A stretch of 64,000 nucleotides of DNA from SLHU01 sp009929975 (GCA_040776905.1 JAXGZQ010000003.1:62001-126000), one strand, 5' to 3'. Shown: positions 1 to 9,255, numbered from the stretch's first letter. Notes: generated by a model not told the origin, from the letters alone. Program-made: numbers and translations.

Positions 1-98
1 TTATTTTCGCACTCGAGTATTCTATCATGGAAGATAAACCGATGCAAGACCTGCCAGCGGCCACTGCAGGAATTTTCATAGGAATCCGCTCGGCCACG

Positions 99-107
99 TG
101 GTATGAT
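99..107 (+). promoter_or_regulatory. possible extended -10 promoter upstream of RNase J
   Basis: TG-G-TATGAT matches an extended -10 element about 90 bases before the RNase J start. No good -35 box lies 16-18 bases upstream, so the call is weak. Apart from this I see nothing in bases 1-180. Confidence 0.3.
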
Positions 108-198
108 AAGATAAAGAGAATGCCCTGATAGCGGCCTTACTCGTCTTTTGAGCGAATCAAGACGATTCGCTGAACATATTTTTTGGAGGAATACCCTG

Positions 199-2169
199 AT
201 GTCAGAAAACTCAAGTACAGGACAGACGCAAAAGCGTCGTTCTTCGAACAGCCGCCGGCGCAAAAGCAACGCCGGCGCAAAACCGAATCCGGCCCCTGCG
301 GCACAAGCCGCTGCGGGTGCCGCAGGTTCAACGGAAAGCCGGAGATCAGCACCAAGACGGCGCTCTGCTGCCAGACCGGCAGCCAAACAACCGGCGGAAG
401 GTCGTCAGCCTCAGGCTTCACCAGCCGCGGCGGTTGTGCAGGAAGGCAAACCGGCCGCCAAACGTCGGCGCAGACGTTCACCGGCTCGTCCCGGCACAAC
501 CTCAACAGAAACCCGTCTGAGAATCATCCCTCTGGGAGGAATGCGGGAAATCGGCAAAAACCTGACAGTCTATGAATACGATCAGGATATGATCATCGTT
601 GACTGCGGCATCACGTTTCCAGATGAAGACATGCCGGGCATCGATATCGTTGTTCCGGATTTCGCCTATGTTCTGCAGAACAAGAAGAAATTGCGAGGGA
701 TCTTCCTGACCCATGGCCATGAAGATCATATCGGCGCGCTGCCCTGGCTGCTGCGTGATATCAAGGTGCCTGTCTACGGAAGCCGCATGACACTCGAACT
801 GGTCCGGCGCAAACTGGAAGACCGCGGAACCGGTGTCAAGGGAGCCCAGCTCAATGCTGTCAGTGACGGCGCTGTCATCGACGCCGGCTGCTTTAATGTC
901 GAATTCATCCATGTTAATCACAGCATCGCGGATGCCAACAGCCTGGCCATCCGGACACCGGCCGGAATCATCTTCCATTCCGGCGACTTCAAAATTGACT
1001 ATACGCCAATCAATGGCGGTCCAATGGATCTCAGCCGGATCGCCCAGATCGGTTCGGAAGGCGTTCTCCTGATGTTCTGTGAAAGCACCAATGTCGAGAA
1101 GGCGGGGTTCTCTCCTTCAGAAAGCACGGTCGGTGAAGCATTCGCTGAACTGTTCGGCAAGGCCACGGGCCGCATTTTCGTCGCGACATTTTCATCCAAT
1201 GTCTTCCGTATCCAGCAGATCCTGACAGCCGCGGAAAAGCATAACCGCAAGGTCGCGCTGCTCGGCCGCAGCATGCTGAATGTCTTTGACGCCGCCAATT
1301 CGCTCGGCTACCTTGATTTTCGTCCGGATACCCTGATCGAAGTCAAGGAGATTGATCGCTATGATCCCGATCAGATTGTTCTGATTACAACCGGCAGCCA
1401 GGGAGAACCGATGGCCGCGCTGACCCGAATGGCCTTCTCCGAACACCGGACAGTCGAGATTCACCAGGGTGACACAGTCATTCTGTCATCGAGCGCGATT
1501 CCCGGTAATGAGAAACCGATTTACCGCGTGATCAATGAGCTGTTCCGCCGCGGCGCGAAAGTAATCTATGAATCGATTTCCGACATTCATGTCTCCGGCC
1601 ATGCCTATCGTGAGGAATTGAAGCTGATCCACAGCCTGGTCAAACCCCGCTATTTCGTTCCGGCCCACGGCGAATACCGTCATCTGTACCGACATGCCGA
1701 ACTGGGCCATCAAATGGGAATGGACTGGAAACAAATCTTTATCCTCAATAATGGCGACATCCTCGAGATTGGTGATGAAAAGGCGGATATCACCGGCTTT
1801 ACCAATGCCGCGGGTGTCATGATCGATGGCTCCGGTATGGGCGATGTGGATAATCTTGTCCTGCGCGATCGTCTGCTGCTCGCGGATGATGGTGTCGTGA
1901 CAGTCTTTATCGCGATCGACCGCGCCAGTGGCCAGATCATCAGCGAACCGGACATTCAGGCCCGCGGTTTCATTTATGAAAGCGAAACTCAGACCGTGAT
2001 CAATGAATGCCGGACGCGGATCAACCAGTTCGCCAAGCGCACCGACGCAGCCAACAAACCTCTGGCCGCGATGATCAGCAGCGGCGCGCTGCGTGACCAG
2101 CTGAGGGATCTGTTTTTCCACAAAACCAAGCGTCGTCCGGTAATTCTGGTCTCAGTTCTGGAAATCTGA
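199..2169 (+). CDS. rnj: ribonuclease J with long basic N-terminal extension
   Basis: Metallo-beta-lactamase / beta-CASP ribonuclease acting in mRNA decay and rRNA maturation in the cytoplasm, combining 5'-3' exonuclease and endonuclease activity. The 656-residue product carries the zinc motif HGHEDH at about 172-177, a second motif SGDFKID near 270 and the C-terminal PAHGEYRHL segment. The conserved core begins only near residue 105 (TRLRIIPLGG). The first ~100 residues are a low-complexity Arg/Ala/Pro/Ser-rich tail, whereas the family is usually about 555 residues. The ATG at 199 is chosen because TTGGAGGA lies 9 bases upstream; an in-frame TTG at 148 has no comparable site. An epimerase gene follows after 20 bases and is probably cotranscribed. 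The basic tail may bind RNA or degradosome partners, which is inference. Confidence 0.95.
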   Translation: MSENSSTGQTQKRRSSNSRRRKSNAGAKPNPAPAAQAAAGAAGSTESRRSAPRRRSAARPAAKQPAEGRQPQASPAAAVVQEGKPAAKRRRRRSPARPGTTSTETRLRIIPLGGMREIGKNLTVYEYDQDMIIVDCGITFPDEDMPGIDIVVPDFAYVLQNKKKLRGIFLTHGHEDHIGALPWLLRDIKVPVYGSRMTLELVRRKLEDRGTGVKGAQLNAVSDGAVIDAGCFNVEFIHVNHSIADANSLAIRTPAGIIFHSGDFKIDYTPINGGPMDLSRIAQIGSEGVLLMFCESTNVEKAGFSPSESTVGEAFAELFGKATGRIFVATFSSNVFRIQQILTAAEKHNRKVALLGRSMLNVFDAANSLGYLDFRPDTLIEVKEIDRYDPDQIVLITTGSQGEPMAALTRMAFSEHRTVEIHQGDTVILSSSAIPGNEKPIYRVINELFRRGAKVIYESISDIHVSGHAYREELKLIHSLVKPRYFVPAHGEYRHLYRHAELGHQMGMDWKQIFILNNGDILEIGDEKADITGFTNAAGVMIDGSGMGDVDNLVLRDRLLLADDGVVTVFIAIDRASGQIISEPDIQARGFIYESETQTVINECRTRINQFAKRTDAANKPLAAMISSGALRDQLRDLFFHKTKRRPVILVSVLEI

Positions 2170-2189
2170 TGATATGAGAGGAAATCATT

Positions 2190-3158
2190 ATGTCTGAACA
2201 AAAGCCCCGCTTCTTCAGAGCGGGTGGTTATGAAGCCGCGGTCCTGCCGTCTGCCGGTGCCAATGTCTATCAGCTGCGCAAAGATGGTTATGACCTGCTG
2301 CGTCCCGCAGCATCAGCCGATGTGGTCGCTGCGATGCCGGTGATTCATGGCCTGCCCATTCTCTTCCCGCCGAATCGGATTGCCGGAGGGCGATTTGTCC
2401 ACCATGGCCGGACCTATCAATTTCCCGTCACTGAAACGGCAACCGGAAATTCCATCCACGGCTTTCTCTATCAGCAGGATTGGACGCTGACCGTCATCCG
2501 TGAAGATGACGATGCAGCCGAGTTCCGCCTGCAATGGACGATGGACCCGGACTCGCCGGACTTTGCCAGTTATCCGCACCCGTTCGCGGCTTGGCTGGAT
2601 TATCGGCTCAGCCAAGACGGGTTGGAACAGACGCTCACCCTGCACAATCAGAGTGATGAGCCCATGCCGGTCGGTATCGGCTGGCATACGGCCTTCAATC
2701 TGAAACTGACAGCAGAGACCGATCCCACTGCTGTCCGCGTCCGCGCCTCGATCGGCCAGCGGATCGCACAGAACCGTCAGCTCCTGCCGGATGGCCGGCT
2801 GCTCGAGCTGACAGCGGATGAACAGGCCTTCCGTACGGACGGACAGCAGCCGCTCTATGAGACGATGGATCATCACTATACCGTAAACCCGATCGAATTG
2901 GATGGCCAGCCGTTCCACGGTGCCACCCTCGATTTTCCGCTGGAGAGGCAGCGTGTCATCTATGAAGTTGATCCGCGATATCGCCATTGGATGATCTGGA
3001 ACTGCGGGCGTGAAGGCAGCTTTATCTGCATTGAACCGCAGAACTGGCGCATCAACGCGCCGAACCTCGGATTGCCCGATGACGAATCCGGCATGGATGT
3101 TATCGCCCCGGGCGATCAGCTCAATTTCAGAGCAATGATCCGCCTCGAATCGATCTGA
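2190..3158 (+). CDS. aldose 1-epimerase family protein
   Basis: Galactose-mutarotase-like protein of 322 residues, predicted to interconvert alpha and beta anomers of a hexose or a phosphorylated hexose in the cytoplasm. Family marks are the early IHGLPILFPPNRI and IHGFLYQQDW segments, a catalytic His in GIGWHTAFNL near residue 165 and a probable catalytic Glu in CIEPQNW near 285. A ribosome binding site (GAGAGGAAA) precedes the ATG. The gene starts 20 bases after the RNase J stop and ends at a strong bidirectional terminator, so the two genes look like one transcript. No sugar pathway genes adjoin it, so the true substrate is unknown. It could be a YeaD-type hexose-6-phosphate epimerase rather than GalM, so I give no symbol. 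Confidence 0.85.
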   Translation: MSEQKPRFFRAGGYEAAVLPSAGANVYQLRKDGYDLLRPAASADVVAAMPVIHGLPILFPPNRIAGGRFVHHGRTYQFPVTETATGNSIHGFLYQQDWTLTVIREDDDAAEFRLQWTMDPDSPDFASYPHPFAAWLDYRLSQDGLEQTLTLHNQSDEPMPVGIGWHTAFNLKLTAETDPTAVRVRASIGQRIAQNRQLLPDGRLLELTADEQAFRTDGQQPLYETMDHHYTVNPIELDGQPFHGATLDFPLERQRVIYEVDPRYRHWMIWNCGREGSFICIEPQNWRINAPNLGLPDDESGMDVIAPGDQLNFRAMIRLESI

Positions 3159-3172
3159 ACACAGCGCTGTAA

Positions 3173-3209
3173 AAAAAAGAGGTGGTTCCCGCGGGAATCA
3201 CCTCTTTTT
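3173..3209. terminator. bidirectional intrinsic terminator
   Basis: An inverted repeat around a GC core (GATTCCC/GGGAATC-like arms joined to GAGGTG/CACCTC) is flanked by A-run and T-run (AAAAAGAGG ... CCTCTTTTT). It lies between the converging epimerase gene and corrinoid protein gene and can stop transcription from both sides. Confidence 0.9.
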
Positions 3210-3229
3210 GAGTCTAGATAAACTGACAA

Positions 3230-3865
3230 TCAGCCGGCAAGCGCGGTAACCGCGACTTCAGCAGCGGTCGCTGCGTCCGGTGCGTAGGCATCGGCTCCGA
3301 TGCTCTGGGCAAATGTCTCATTGACAGGAGCACCTCCGACCATGATCGTCACCTGATCACGGATCCCGGCGGCATCAGCGGCTTGGACAACGGCCTTCAT
3401 TTCACCCATCGTCGTGGTCAACAGCGCCGAGCAGCAGATCAGCTGTGCCTGATGTTCACGGGCCAGGCTGATGAACTGTTCCGCTGACACATCGGTTCCG
3501 GCATCGATGACTTCAATCCCCTTGCCTTCGAGCATCATGCCAACGAGATTCTTGCCGATGTCATGAAGATCACCCTTGACGGTGCCAATGACAGCCTTGC
3601 CGATCGCCTGAACCCCATCCGCCACCAGCAGAGGCTTAAGAATTGCGGTTCCGGCCTTCATCGCGCGTGCGGCGACCAGGACATCAGGAACATAAACTTC
3701 ATTATTCTTGAATTTGACACCGACGATATTCATGCCGTCCAGCAGACCCTCATTGAGAATTTTTTCCGCTGCGATTTTTTCATCGACGGCGGATTGCACG
3801 AGGCTTTTAACATCCTTTGCCTTCCCTTTTTGCAAAGCTTCAGAGATCTGTCTGAGTATTTCCAT
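3230..3865 (-). CDS. corrinoid (cobalamin-binding) methyltransferase protein
   Basis: Small corrinoid protein of the MtaC/MtbC/MttC type that carries a cobamide and shuttles methyl groups between a substrate methyltransferase and a second methyltransferase. The 211 residues show a helical cap domain (about 1-85) and a Rossmann B12-binding domain. The latter has the signature GDLHDIGKN with the lower-ligand His at residue 101, plus the later LICCSALLTTTM and GGAPVN motifs of the base-off binding fold. A clear ribosome binding site (GGGAGGAAATG) precedes the ATG, and an extended -10 promoter lies about 45 bases upstream. No methyltransferase, corrinoid-activation gene or methionine synthase is adjacent, so its partner cannot be named. 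The gene is monocistronic, facing a bidirectional terminator. Confidence 0.88.
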   Translation of the reverse strand: MEILRQISEALQKGKAKDVKSLVQSAVDEKIAAEKILNEGLLDGMNIVGVKFKNNEVYVPDVLVAARAMKAGTAILKPLLVADGVQAIGKAVIGTVKGDLHDIGKNLVGMMLEGKGIEVIDAGTDVSAEQFISLAREHQAQLICCSALLTTTMGEMKAVVQAADAAGIRDQVTIMVGGAPVNETFAQSIGADAYAPDAATAAEVAVTALAG

Positions 3866-3906
3866 TGATCATTTCCTCCCGCATTTGATAGGTCAATGCT
3901 TTTGTC

Positions 3907-3915
3907 ATTATACCA
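3907..3915 (-). promoter_or_regulatory. extended -10 promoter for the corrinoid protein gene
   Basis: On the minus strand the sequence reads TGG-TATAAT, a perfect -10 hexamer with the TGn extension. The -35 region is poor (TTGCGT at an unfavourable distance), as is usual for extended -10 promoters. It lies about 42 bases before the start codon. Confidence 0.6.
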
Positions 3916-4001
3916 TTATTGACGATCACGCAACGCACAAGATTCAGACTTCACACAGCCCGTCCATCCGCCGGTTCATTTTCTGCCGGCACCGGTCTTT
4001 G

Positions 4002-6320
4002 TCAGTGGCCGCGCAGCACATCAATCACATCCCGAACGGCTTTGATTCGCCCCATCACCCGGTCAAACTGGTTCTGGCTGTTGACCTCTATGGTCATGAT
4101 CAGGGTCGCGGTCACATCTTTCATCGCCGTCATCTGTCCCGAGATAATCGAGACTTTTTCCTCCGCGATCGCATTGGAGACATCCGCAAGCAAATGGCGC
4201 CGGTCCCGGGCGAGAATCTTCAATTCCACCTGATAGGTTGACTGCCGGTCATCTTTGTCCCAGGCGACATCAATCAGCCGTGACGCTTTTTCCGCGTCGA
4301 CACCGGAGCGGTCAGCACTCTGTAGCAGATGGCGGATATTGGAACAATCGGTCCGATGAACCGCGACACCCTTGCCGCGGGTGACATAACCGATGATCGG
4401 ATCACCGGGAACCGGGCTGCAGCAGCGGGACAGGCGCACCAGGCAATTATCCATGCCCTTGACGATAACTCCCTGGTCGTAGCGTGCCTGAGGTTTGCTT
4501 TTCACACTGCGGGTGAGCGTCTGGGTCGTTTCATCGCCATTGACGGTGACGGCCTGCGGCTCGTGCAGCACCTGACCGGTCCGGGTGACCCGGTAGCCCA
4601 GTTTGCGCTGCTCCTCTTCACCGAGAGAACGGATATAGGCATCACGCAGGCGCGGGATGACTTTGCCTGCTGATATTCCGCCATATCCGATCGCCGCGTA
4701 AAGGTCTTCCAGAGAATGCAGCGTATAGCGTCGATAGATCTTTTCCAGATGCTCGTTTTTCAGAAGCTGTGCCGTTGTAAAGCCTGCCCGGCGGATCTCC
4801 CGCTCCATGACATCCTTGCCGCGGTCGATATTCTCATCGCGCATTTCCTTCTTGAACCACTGGCTGATCTTGCTGCGGGCGGACGCGCTCTTGACGGTTT
4901 TCAGCCAGTCACGGCTCGGGCCGTGGACTTTGTCAGATGTGAGGATCTCAATGATATCCCCGTTCTGCAGCTCGTAAGTCAATGGAACCATTTTTCCATT
5001 GACCTTGGCACCATACATCCGGTTGCCGATTCCGCTGTGGATATTGTAGGCGAAGTCAATCGGGATAGAACCCGCCGGCAGGGCCCGCACATCACCTTTC
5101 GGAGTAAACACGAACACCTCGTCCGCGACCAGGCCGTTCTTCAGCGATTCCATATATTCGCCGGCATCACGCATTTCCTTCTGCCATTCCAGCAGCTGGC
5201 GCAGCCAAGCGAGTTTTGACTCCTCAGTCTGATCATCCTTGCCGCGACTCTTGTCGCCCTCTTTGTATTTCCAGTGTGCCGCGATGCCATATTCAGCGGT
5301 CCGGTGCATGTCATATGTCCGGATCTGGACTTCAAAAGGAATACCTTTCGGTCCGATCACGGTCGAATGCAGCGACTGATACATGTTCGGCTTGGGCATG
5401 GCGATGTAGTCTTTGAACCGGCCGGGCATCGGCTTATACAGTTCATGAACAAGCCCGAGTACCGCATAGCAGTCGGCAACGCTGCTGACGATGATCCGGG
5501 TTGCGAAAAGATCATAGATCTGGTCCAGATCCTTGCCCTGGCTTTTCATTTTGCGGTAGATGCTGTAAAAATGCTTCGGCCGGCCTTCTATCTCAGGCTC
5601 AATGCCCATTTCACGGATCTTGCTCTGAATCTGCGCGACGATTTCTTCCAGATAATGTTCACGTTCCGAACGTTTCTGAGAGATTGAGCCGACCAGTTCA
5701 TAATAAGCATCCTGGTCGATATAGCGAAGACAGAGGTCTTCCAGTTCCCATTTGATTTTATAAATACCGAGACGATGGGCCAGCGGTGCGTAGATATCGA
5801 GTGTTTCCCGCGCTTTCTCCATCTGCTTTTCCGGTGTCTGATGCCGCATGGTGCGCATATTGTGCAGGCGGTCGGCCAGTTTGATCATGACAACGCGGAT
5901 ATCTTTGGCCATCGCCAGAAACATCTTGCGGAAATTTTCCGCCTGGATTTCTTCTTTCGATGAATAGGGAATCCGGCCGAGTTTGGTCACGCCATCAACC
6001 AGATTGGCAACTTCCTCGCCGAAGTGTTCTCTGACCTCTTCCAAAGTCCGGTCAGTATCTTCAACGGTATCATGCAGCAGCGCGGCGATCAGGGTGTCCG
6101 CGTCGACTTCCAGCTCTGTGAGGATTTCCGCGACAGCAAGAGGATGAATAATATAAGGTTCACCGGTTTTGCGGCGCTGAGACTCATGCGCGGCCAGGGC
6201 ATAATCAAAAGCCGCTTCAATCCGCTCGCAGCCCGATTCGCCGGCATAGGCGCGGTATCGCTCGAGTATGACCGCCAGATCAGAACGGCGGACCTGATGA
6301 TCGGTGCGCGGCTGAGTCAT
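4002..6320 (-). CDS. rel: bifunctional (p)ppGpp synthetase/hydrolase, RelA/SpoT family
   Basis: Makes and degrades the stringent-response alarmone (p)ppGpp. Counting from the ATG, the 772-residue protein has an N-terminal HD hydrolase domain with the metal pair in LLHDTVEDTD at about 81-90, then a nucleotidyltransferase synthetase domain (KHFYSIYRKM near 245 and DLFATRIIV just after). A TGS domain follows around 395-455, then a conserved helical/zinc-finger region (LSRCCSPVPGD) and a C-terminal ACT domain. Both enzymatic domains look intact, as in the single Rel of most Gram-positives. I favour the ATG at 6320, which lies 10 bases after GGGA; a GTG at 6329 would overlap the recJ stop but sits too close to the same site. 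It directly follows recJ, a common pairing with rel genes. Confidence 0.95.
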   Translation of the reverse strand: MTQPRTDHQVRRSDLAVILERYRAYAGESGCERIEAAFDYALAAHESQRRKTGEPYIIHPLAVAEILTELEVDADTLIAALLHDTVEDTDRTLEEVREHFGEEVANLVDGVTKLGRIPYSSKEEIQAENFRKMFLAMAKDIRVVMIKLADRLHNMRTMRHQTPEKQMEKARETLDIYAPLAHRLGIYKIKWELEDLCLRYIDQDAYYELVGSISQKRSEREHYLEEIVAQIQSKIREMGIEPEIEGRPKHFYSIYRKMKSQGKDLDQIYDLFATRIIVSSVADCYAVLGLVHELYKPMPGRFKDYIAMPKPNMYQSLHSTVIGPKGIPFEVQIRTYDMHRTAEYGIAAHWKYKEGDKSRGKDDQTEESKLAWLRQLLEWQKEMRDAGEYMESLKNGLVADEVFVFTPKGDVRALPAGSIPIDFAYNIHSGIGNRMYGAKVNGKMVPLTYELQNGDIIEILTSDKVHGPSRDWLKTVKSASARSKISQWFKKEMRDENIDRGKDVMEREIRRAGFTTAQLLKNEHLEKIYRRYTLHSLEDLYAAIGYGGISAGKVIPRLRDAYIRSLGEEEQRKLGYRVTRTGQVLHEPQAVTVNGDETTQTLTRSVKSKPQARYDQGVIVKGMDNCLVRLSRCCSPVPGDPIIGYVTRGKGVAVHRTDCSNIRHLLQSADRSGVDAEKASRLIDVAWDKDDRQSTYQVELKILARDRRHLLADVSNAIAEEKVSIISGQMTAMKDVTATLIMTIEVNSQNQFDRVMGRIKAVRDVIDVLRGH

Positions 6321-6321
6321 A

Positions 6322-8403
6322 TCACTCACTTCCCTTCAGCTGCAGTCTGAGATATGAGGGTGAGGATTCCAGTTTAACGCGGTTGGCGACCTCGCACAAG
6401 CATATTCTGACCCGATCGCTGTCGATGCGTTCCAGCTGCAACAGGCCGGCTTCAGCAAAGACATGCAGGATCCTGGCCAAACGGAACATATTGAGATTGA
6501 GGCGGTAGCTGCGGGCGATCCGCAAGGCCAGCACAGACTGATCGACCAGAATCGGCTGATATGCGAACTGGGCGCTCAGATACTGATAGACGGCCTTATA
6601 CTCAACCTGATCGGGGATCAAGTCTGTTACCGGAATCTGGTGATACCGGCTGGTTTGCACCAGATCGTCTGTCTGCTCATAGGTTGACTCGATTTCCCAG
6701 GGGCGATCATCGATCAGGCGGCCTGTCTGGCTCAGCCGGATATCACGAATATTCAGTTGGAGCGACTGACGGCCCTGCCATACGTTGATTTCAAGATGGT
6801 ACAGAACATCAACCCGGTCTGACACTCTCAGCCAGTCGTCGGCATCGCCCAACCCGAAGCCAATCGCGGAGAAGTGGTGATGGCCGGACAGATCCGACAG
6901 GCTCAGACGCAGATGGCGCCCGTTTCCGGCAGGCTGGACACGGTCAAGAACCAGTTCACGAGTCATCATGACAGGCTGTTCATTCCCTTCACCGAAAGGA
7001 GCGAGCGGTTTCAGCTGTTCGGCCAGCGCTTCGGTCATTTCAGCGGGGCTGAGCAGAACATCAGCGGTCATGACCGGTCTGGCCTGTTCCGCAGGAAGCA
7101 GCTCTGACGCGGCTTCACTCAGCACCTGATAAAATGCCGGAAGATCAGCACAGGCCAGACGAAGGCCGGCGGCTTTGCGATGACCGCCGTATTGAGACAG
7201 ATATCGGTCAGACCGCTTCAATGCCGCGAGAAGATCAAACCGTCCCCAGCTGCGGCCTGATCCCTGATAGTCATCGCCGTCTCTGGATAGAACAATCACC
7301 GGACGGGCGTATTTTTCTGACAGCCTGGCCGCGACAATTCCCAGAACTCCCTGATGCCAATCATCGCCTGATGCGATCAGAACCGGTCGGGTCATCCATT
7401 GAGGATCCGTTTCGATCATTGAGACCGCTGCTTCAACCAACTCGCCTTCAACTTTCTGACGCTGTGTATTCAACTCATTCAAAGCGACCGCCAGCTGTTC
7501 AGATTCGCGCGGATCAGAGCTGAGCAGCAGGGACAGGGCAAGATCCGCCCGGCCAAGCCGGCCGGCCGCGTTCATTCGCGGCGCCAACACATAACCGAGG
7601 GTCTGTCCGCTGATTTCACGCTGCTTCAGGTTAACAACACGCAGCAGTGCGTCCAGGCCACAGGATGGCTGCGTGTTCAGGGCTGACAGCCCCATCCGAA
7701 CCAGGATCCGGTTTTCATCGAGAAGCGGAACCACATCCGCGACAGTCCCGAGCGCGACCAGATCGAGATGAGACTGCCACAGCGGAGATTCCTGCTCAAA
7801 CTGGCAGAAAGCCTGCGCCAGCTTACAGGCGACTCCGACACCGGCCAGACCTTCAAATGGATAATCACTGTCTTCGCGATGTGGATTGATGACGGCGAGC
7901 GTATCGGGCAGAACCTCCGGACAGGCGTGGTGATCCGTGACAATCACATCGATGCCCAGTTGTCGAATCTGGCTGATTTCATTTCGATTGCTGATGCCGC
8001 AGTCTACGGTTACCATCAGACTGCAGCCGGACTCGCGCGCGAAGTCAAGGCTGGATGGGGACAAACCATATCCATCTGTCATGCGGTCAGGGATATAAGT
8101 ATGAATATCCATACCGAGCTGACGCAGCACATTGACGAGCAAGGCCGTCGCGGTCAGACCATCCGCATCATAATCACCGTGAATCAGGACCGGCTCATTC
8201 AGGCGCCGTGCCTGCGAAAGACGTTCCAGGGCCGGCCGCATATCTGGCAGGCGCAGCGGATCATGCAGGTGTGCCAGACTGCCTTGAAGAAAGCGCTCTT
8301 TGTCATCAGGGCGGTGAATGCCACGGATGGCAAGGATCCGTTCCAACACGGATCCTTCCTGCGGATCTGCTTGATTCAGCTGCCATTCTTTGCGTACCAG
8401 CAT
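6322..8403 (-). CDS. recJ: single-stranded-DNA-specific exonuclease RecJ
   Basis: 5'-3' single-strand DNA exonuclease for recombination and mismatch or base-excision repair. The 693-residue protein has the DHH-superfamily motifs HGDYDADGLTA (residues 75-85), TVDCGISNRNE near 130 and VTDHHACPE near 155. The DHHA1 segment with GGHRKAAG lies near 400, followed by an OB-fold and a C-terminal extension. The length is between the E. coli enzyme (about 577) and the longer Bacillus form. It lies between bS21 and rel on the same strand. The recJ stop falls 1 base from the preferred rel start, so the two are likely translated from one mRNA. No terminator with a T-run separates it from rpsU. Confidence 0.95.
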   Translation of the reverse strand: MLVRKEWQLNQADPQEGSVLERILAIRGIHRPDDKERFLQGSLAHLHDPLRLPDMRPALERLSQARRLNEPVLIHGDYDADGLTATALLVNVLRQLGMDIHTYIPDRMTDGYGLSPSSLDFARESGCSLMVTVDCGISNRNEISQIRQLGIDVIVTDHHACPEVLPDTLAVINPHREDSDYPFEGLAGVGVACKLAQAFCQFEQESPLWQSHLDLVALGTVADVVPLLDENRILVRMGLSALNTQPSCGLDALLRVVNLKQREISGQTLGYVLAPRMNAAGRLGRADLALSLLLSSDPRESEQLAVALNELNTQRQKVEGELVEAAVSMIETDPQWMTRPVLIASGDDWHQGVLGIVAARLSEKYARPVIVLSRDGDDYQGSGRSWGRFDLLAALKRSDRYLSQYGGHRKAAGLRLACADLPAFYQVLSEAASELLPAEQARPVMTADVLLSPAEMTEALAEQLKPLAPFGEGNEQPVMMTRELVLDRVQPAGNGRHLRLSLSDLSGHHHFSAIGFGLGDADDWLRVSDRVDVLYHLEINVWQGRQSLQLNIRDIRLSQTGRLIDDRPWEIESTYEQTDDLVQTSRYHQIPVTDLIPDQVEYKAVYQYLSAQFAYQPILVDQSVLALRIARSYRLNLNMFRLARILHVFAEAGLLQLERIDSDRVRICLCEVANRVKLESSPSYLRLQLKGSE

Positions 8404-8583
8404 GAATAAGTACCGGCCTTTCAGTGATGCAATAAGAGCCCGATATCTGCTTAAGACATCGAGCCCCTATTCTTCATTAAACAAGGTGCAGCATCTCATG
8501 ATCTTCACTCCTTACGAGTGGTCAACCGGAGCTGCTGCCTGAGCTTTGGACCGCATCAGGCGGTCTGTCAAACCCATGACAAA

Positions 8584-8757
8584 TCAGCGTTTTCTCTTTC
8601 TGGCTGCCTCGGATTTCTTCTTGCGCTTAACACTGGGTTTTTCATAGTGTTCGCGCTTCCGAACTTCCGCAAGAACGCCGGACCTTGCGCATGAACGTTT
8701 AAAACGTCTCAGCGCACTGTCAAGGGACTCGTTTTCTTTTACTCTGACTTCTGACAT
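8584..8757 (-). CDS. rpsU: 30S ribosomal protein bS21
   Basis: Small basic ribosomal protein of 57 residues that binds near the platform of the 30S subunit. It starts MSEVRVKENESLDSALRRFK and ends in a Lys/Arg tail (KRKKKSEAARKRKR), the standard bS21 pattern. The ATG at 8757 is chosen over an upstream in-frame codon because GGGGAGGGAAG lies 4-14 bases before it and because family members begin at this Met. A near-consensus promoter sits about 70 bases upstream (8828-8857). It is the first gene of a probable rpsU-recJ-rel transcript. A weak hairpin just downstream (8549-8565) lacks a T-run. Confidence 0.95.
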   Translation of the reverse strand: MSEVRVKENESLDSALRRFKRSCARSGVLAEVRKREHYEKPSVKRKKKSEAARKRKR

Positions 8758-8827
8758 CTGCTTCCCTCCCCTCACGGCGATAACTAATAAGGCAAGTCTC
8801 AGTAAGATACAGGCCATATCATGACAT

Positions 8828-8857
8828 ATTATACCTGCAAACGGCGGCTTCCGTCAA
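8828..8857 (-). promoter_or_regulatory. vegetative promoter for rpsU
   Basis: Minus strand TTGACG, 18-base spacer, TATAAT (5/6 and 6/6 matches). It lies about 70 bases upstream of the bS21 start and downstream of the HIT gene. Confidence 0.7.
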
Positions 8858-8904
8858 CCGGCAATTCTCCATCAGGAGACCCGGTTCCTGCAGCCGGATT
8901 CCTT

Positions 8905-9255
8905 CTACAGGAGTTTCTCATCCATTTTTCTGCCGGCCAGCAGATGAAAGTGGACATGGGGAATCGTCTGTCCACCGTTCACACCACAATTATTGATCAG
9001 GCGAAACCCGTCATCTGAGACACCAAGCTGGCGCGCGATCGCGGTCACGGCTGACAAAACCGCGCCGGCCAGAAGACCACTTGTATCTGATATCATCATG
9101 TCGGGCAGATCACGGAAATGCCGGCGTGGAACCACCAGCACATGAACGGGAGCGGCCGGATGAATATCATAAAACGCGATGACATGCTCATCTTCATAGA
9201 TTTTCTCAGAGGGTATGTCGTCATTGATTATTTTACAGAACAGACAATCATCCAT
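8905..9255 (-). CDS. HIT family nucleotide-binding protein (HINT type)
   Basis: Histidine-triad hydrolase of 116 residues, predicted to cleave AMP-linked phosphoramidates or acyl-adenylates. It begins MDDCLFCKII, the classical HINT start with zinc-type Cys residues, and ends with the catalytic triad HVHFHLLAG at about 100-108. LVVPRRHFRDL near residue 40-50 is also typical. It lies 26 bases downstream of alaS in the same direction, with GGAGGTCCATC before the ATG, and is probably cotranscribed. The context is of interest because HINT enzymes can hydrolyse aminoacyl-adenylates released by aminoacyl-tRNA synthetases; that link is inference. Confidence 0.92.
   Translation of the reverse strand: MDDCLFCKIINDDIPSEKIYEDEHVIAFYDIHPAAPVHVLVVPRRHFRDLPDMMISDTSGLLAGAVLSAVTAIARQLGVSDDGFRLINNCGVNGGQTIPHVHFHLLAGRKMDEKLL

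Noticed and set aside
4002..6320. Split or monofunctional Rel
   Set aside because: The HD hydrolase motif and the synthetase motifs are both present in one uninterrupted frame.
8404..8583. Possible small RNA between recJ and rpsU, including hairpin GACCGC/GCGGTC at 8549-8565
   Set aside because: The hairpin lacks a T-run and no known RNA fold could be drawn. It is most likely spacer within the rpsU-recJ-rel transcript.
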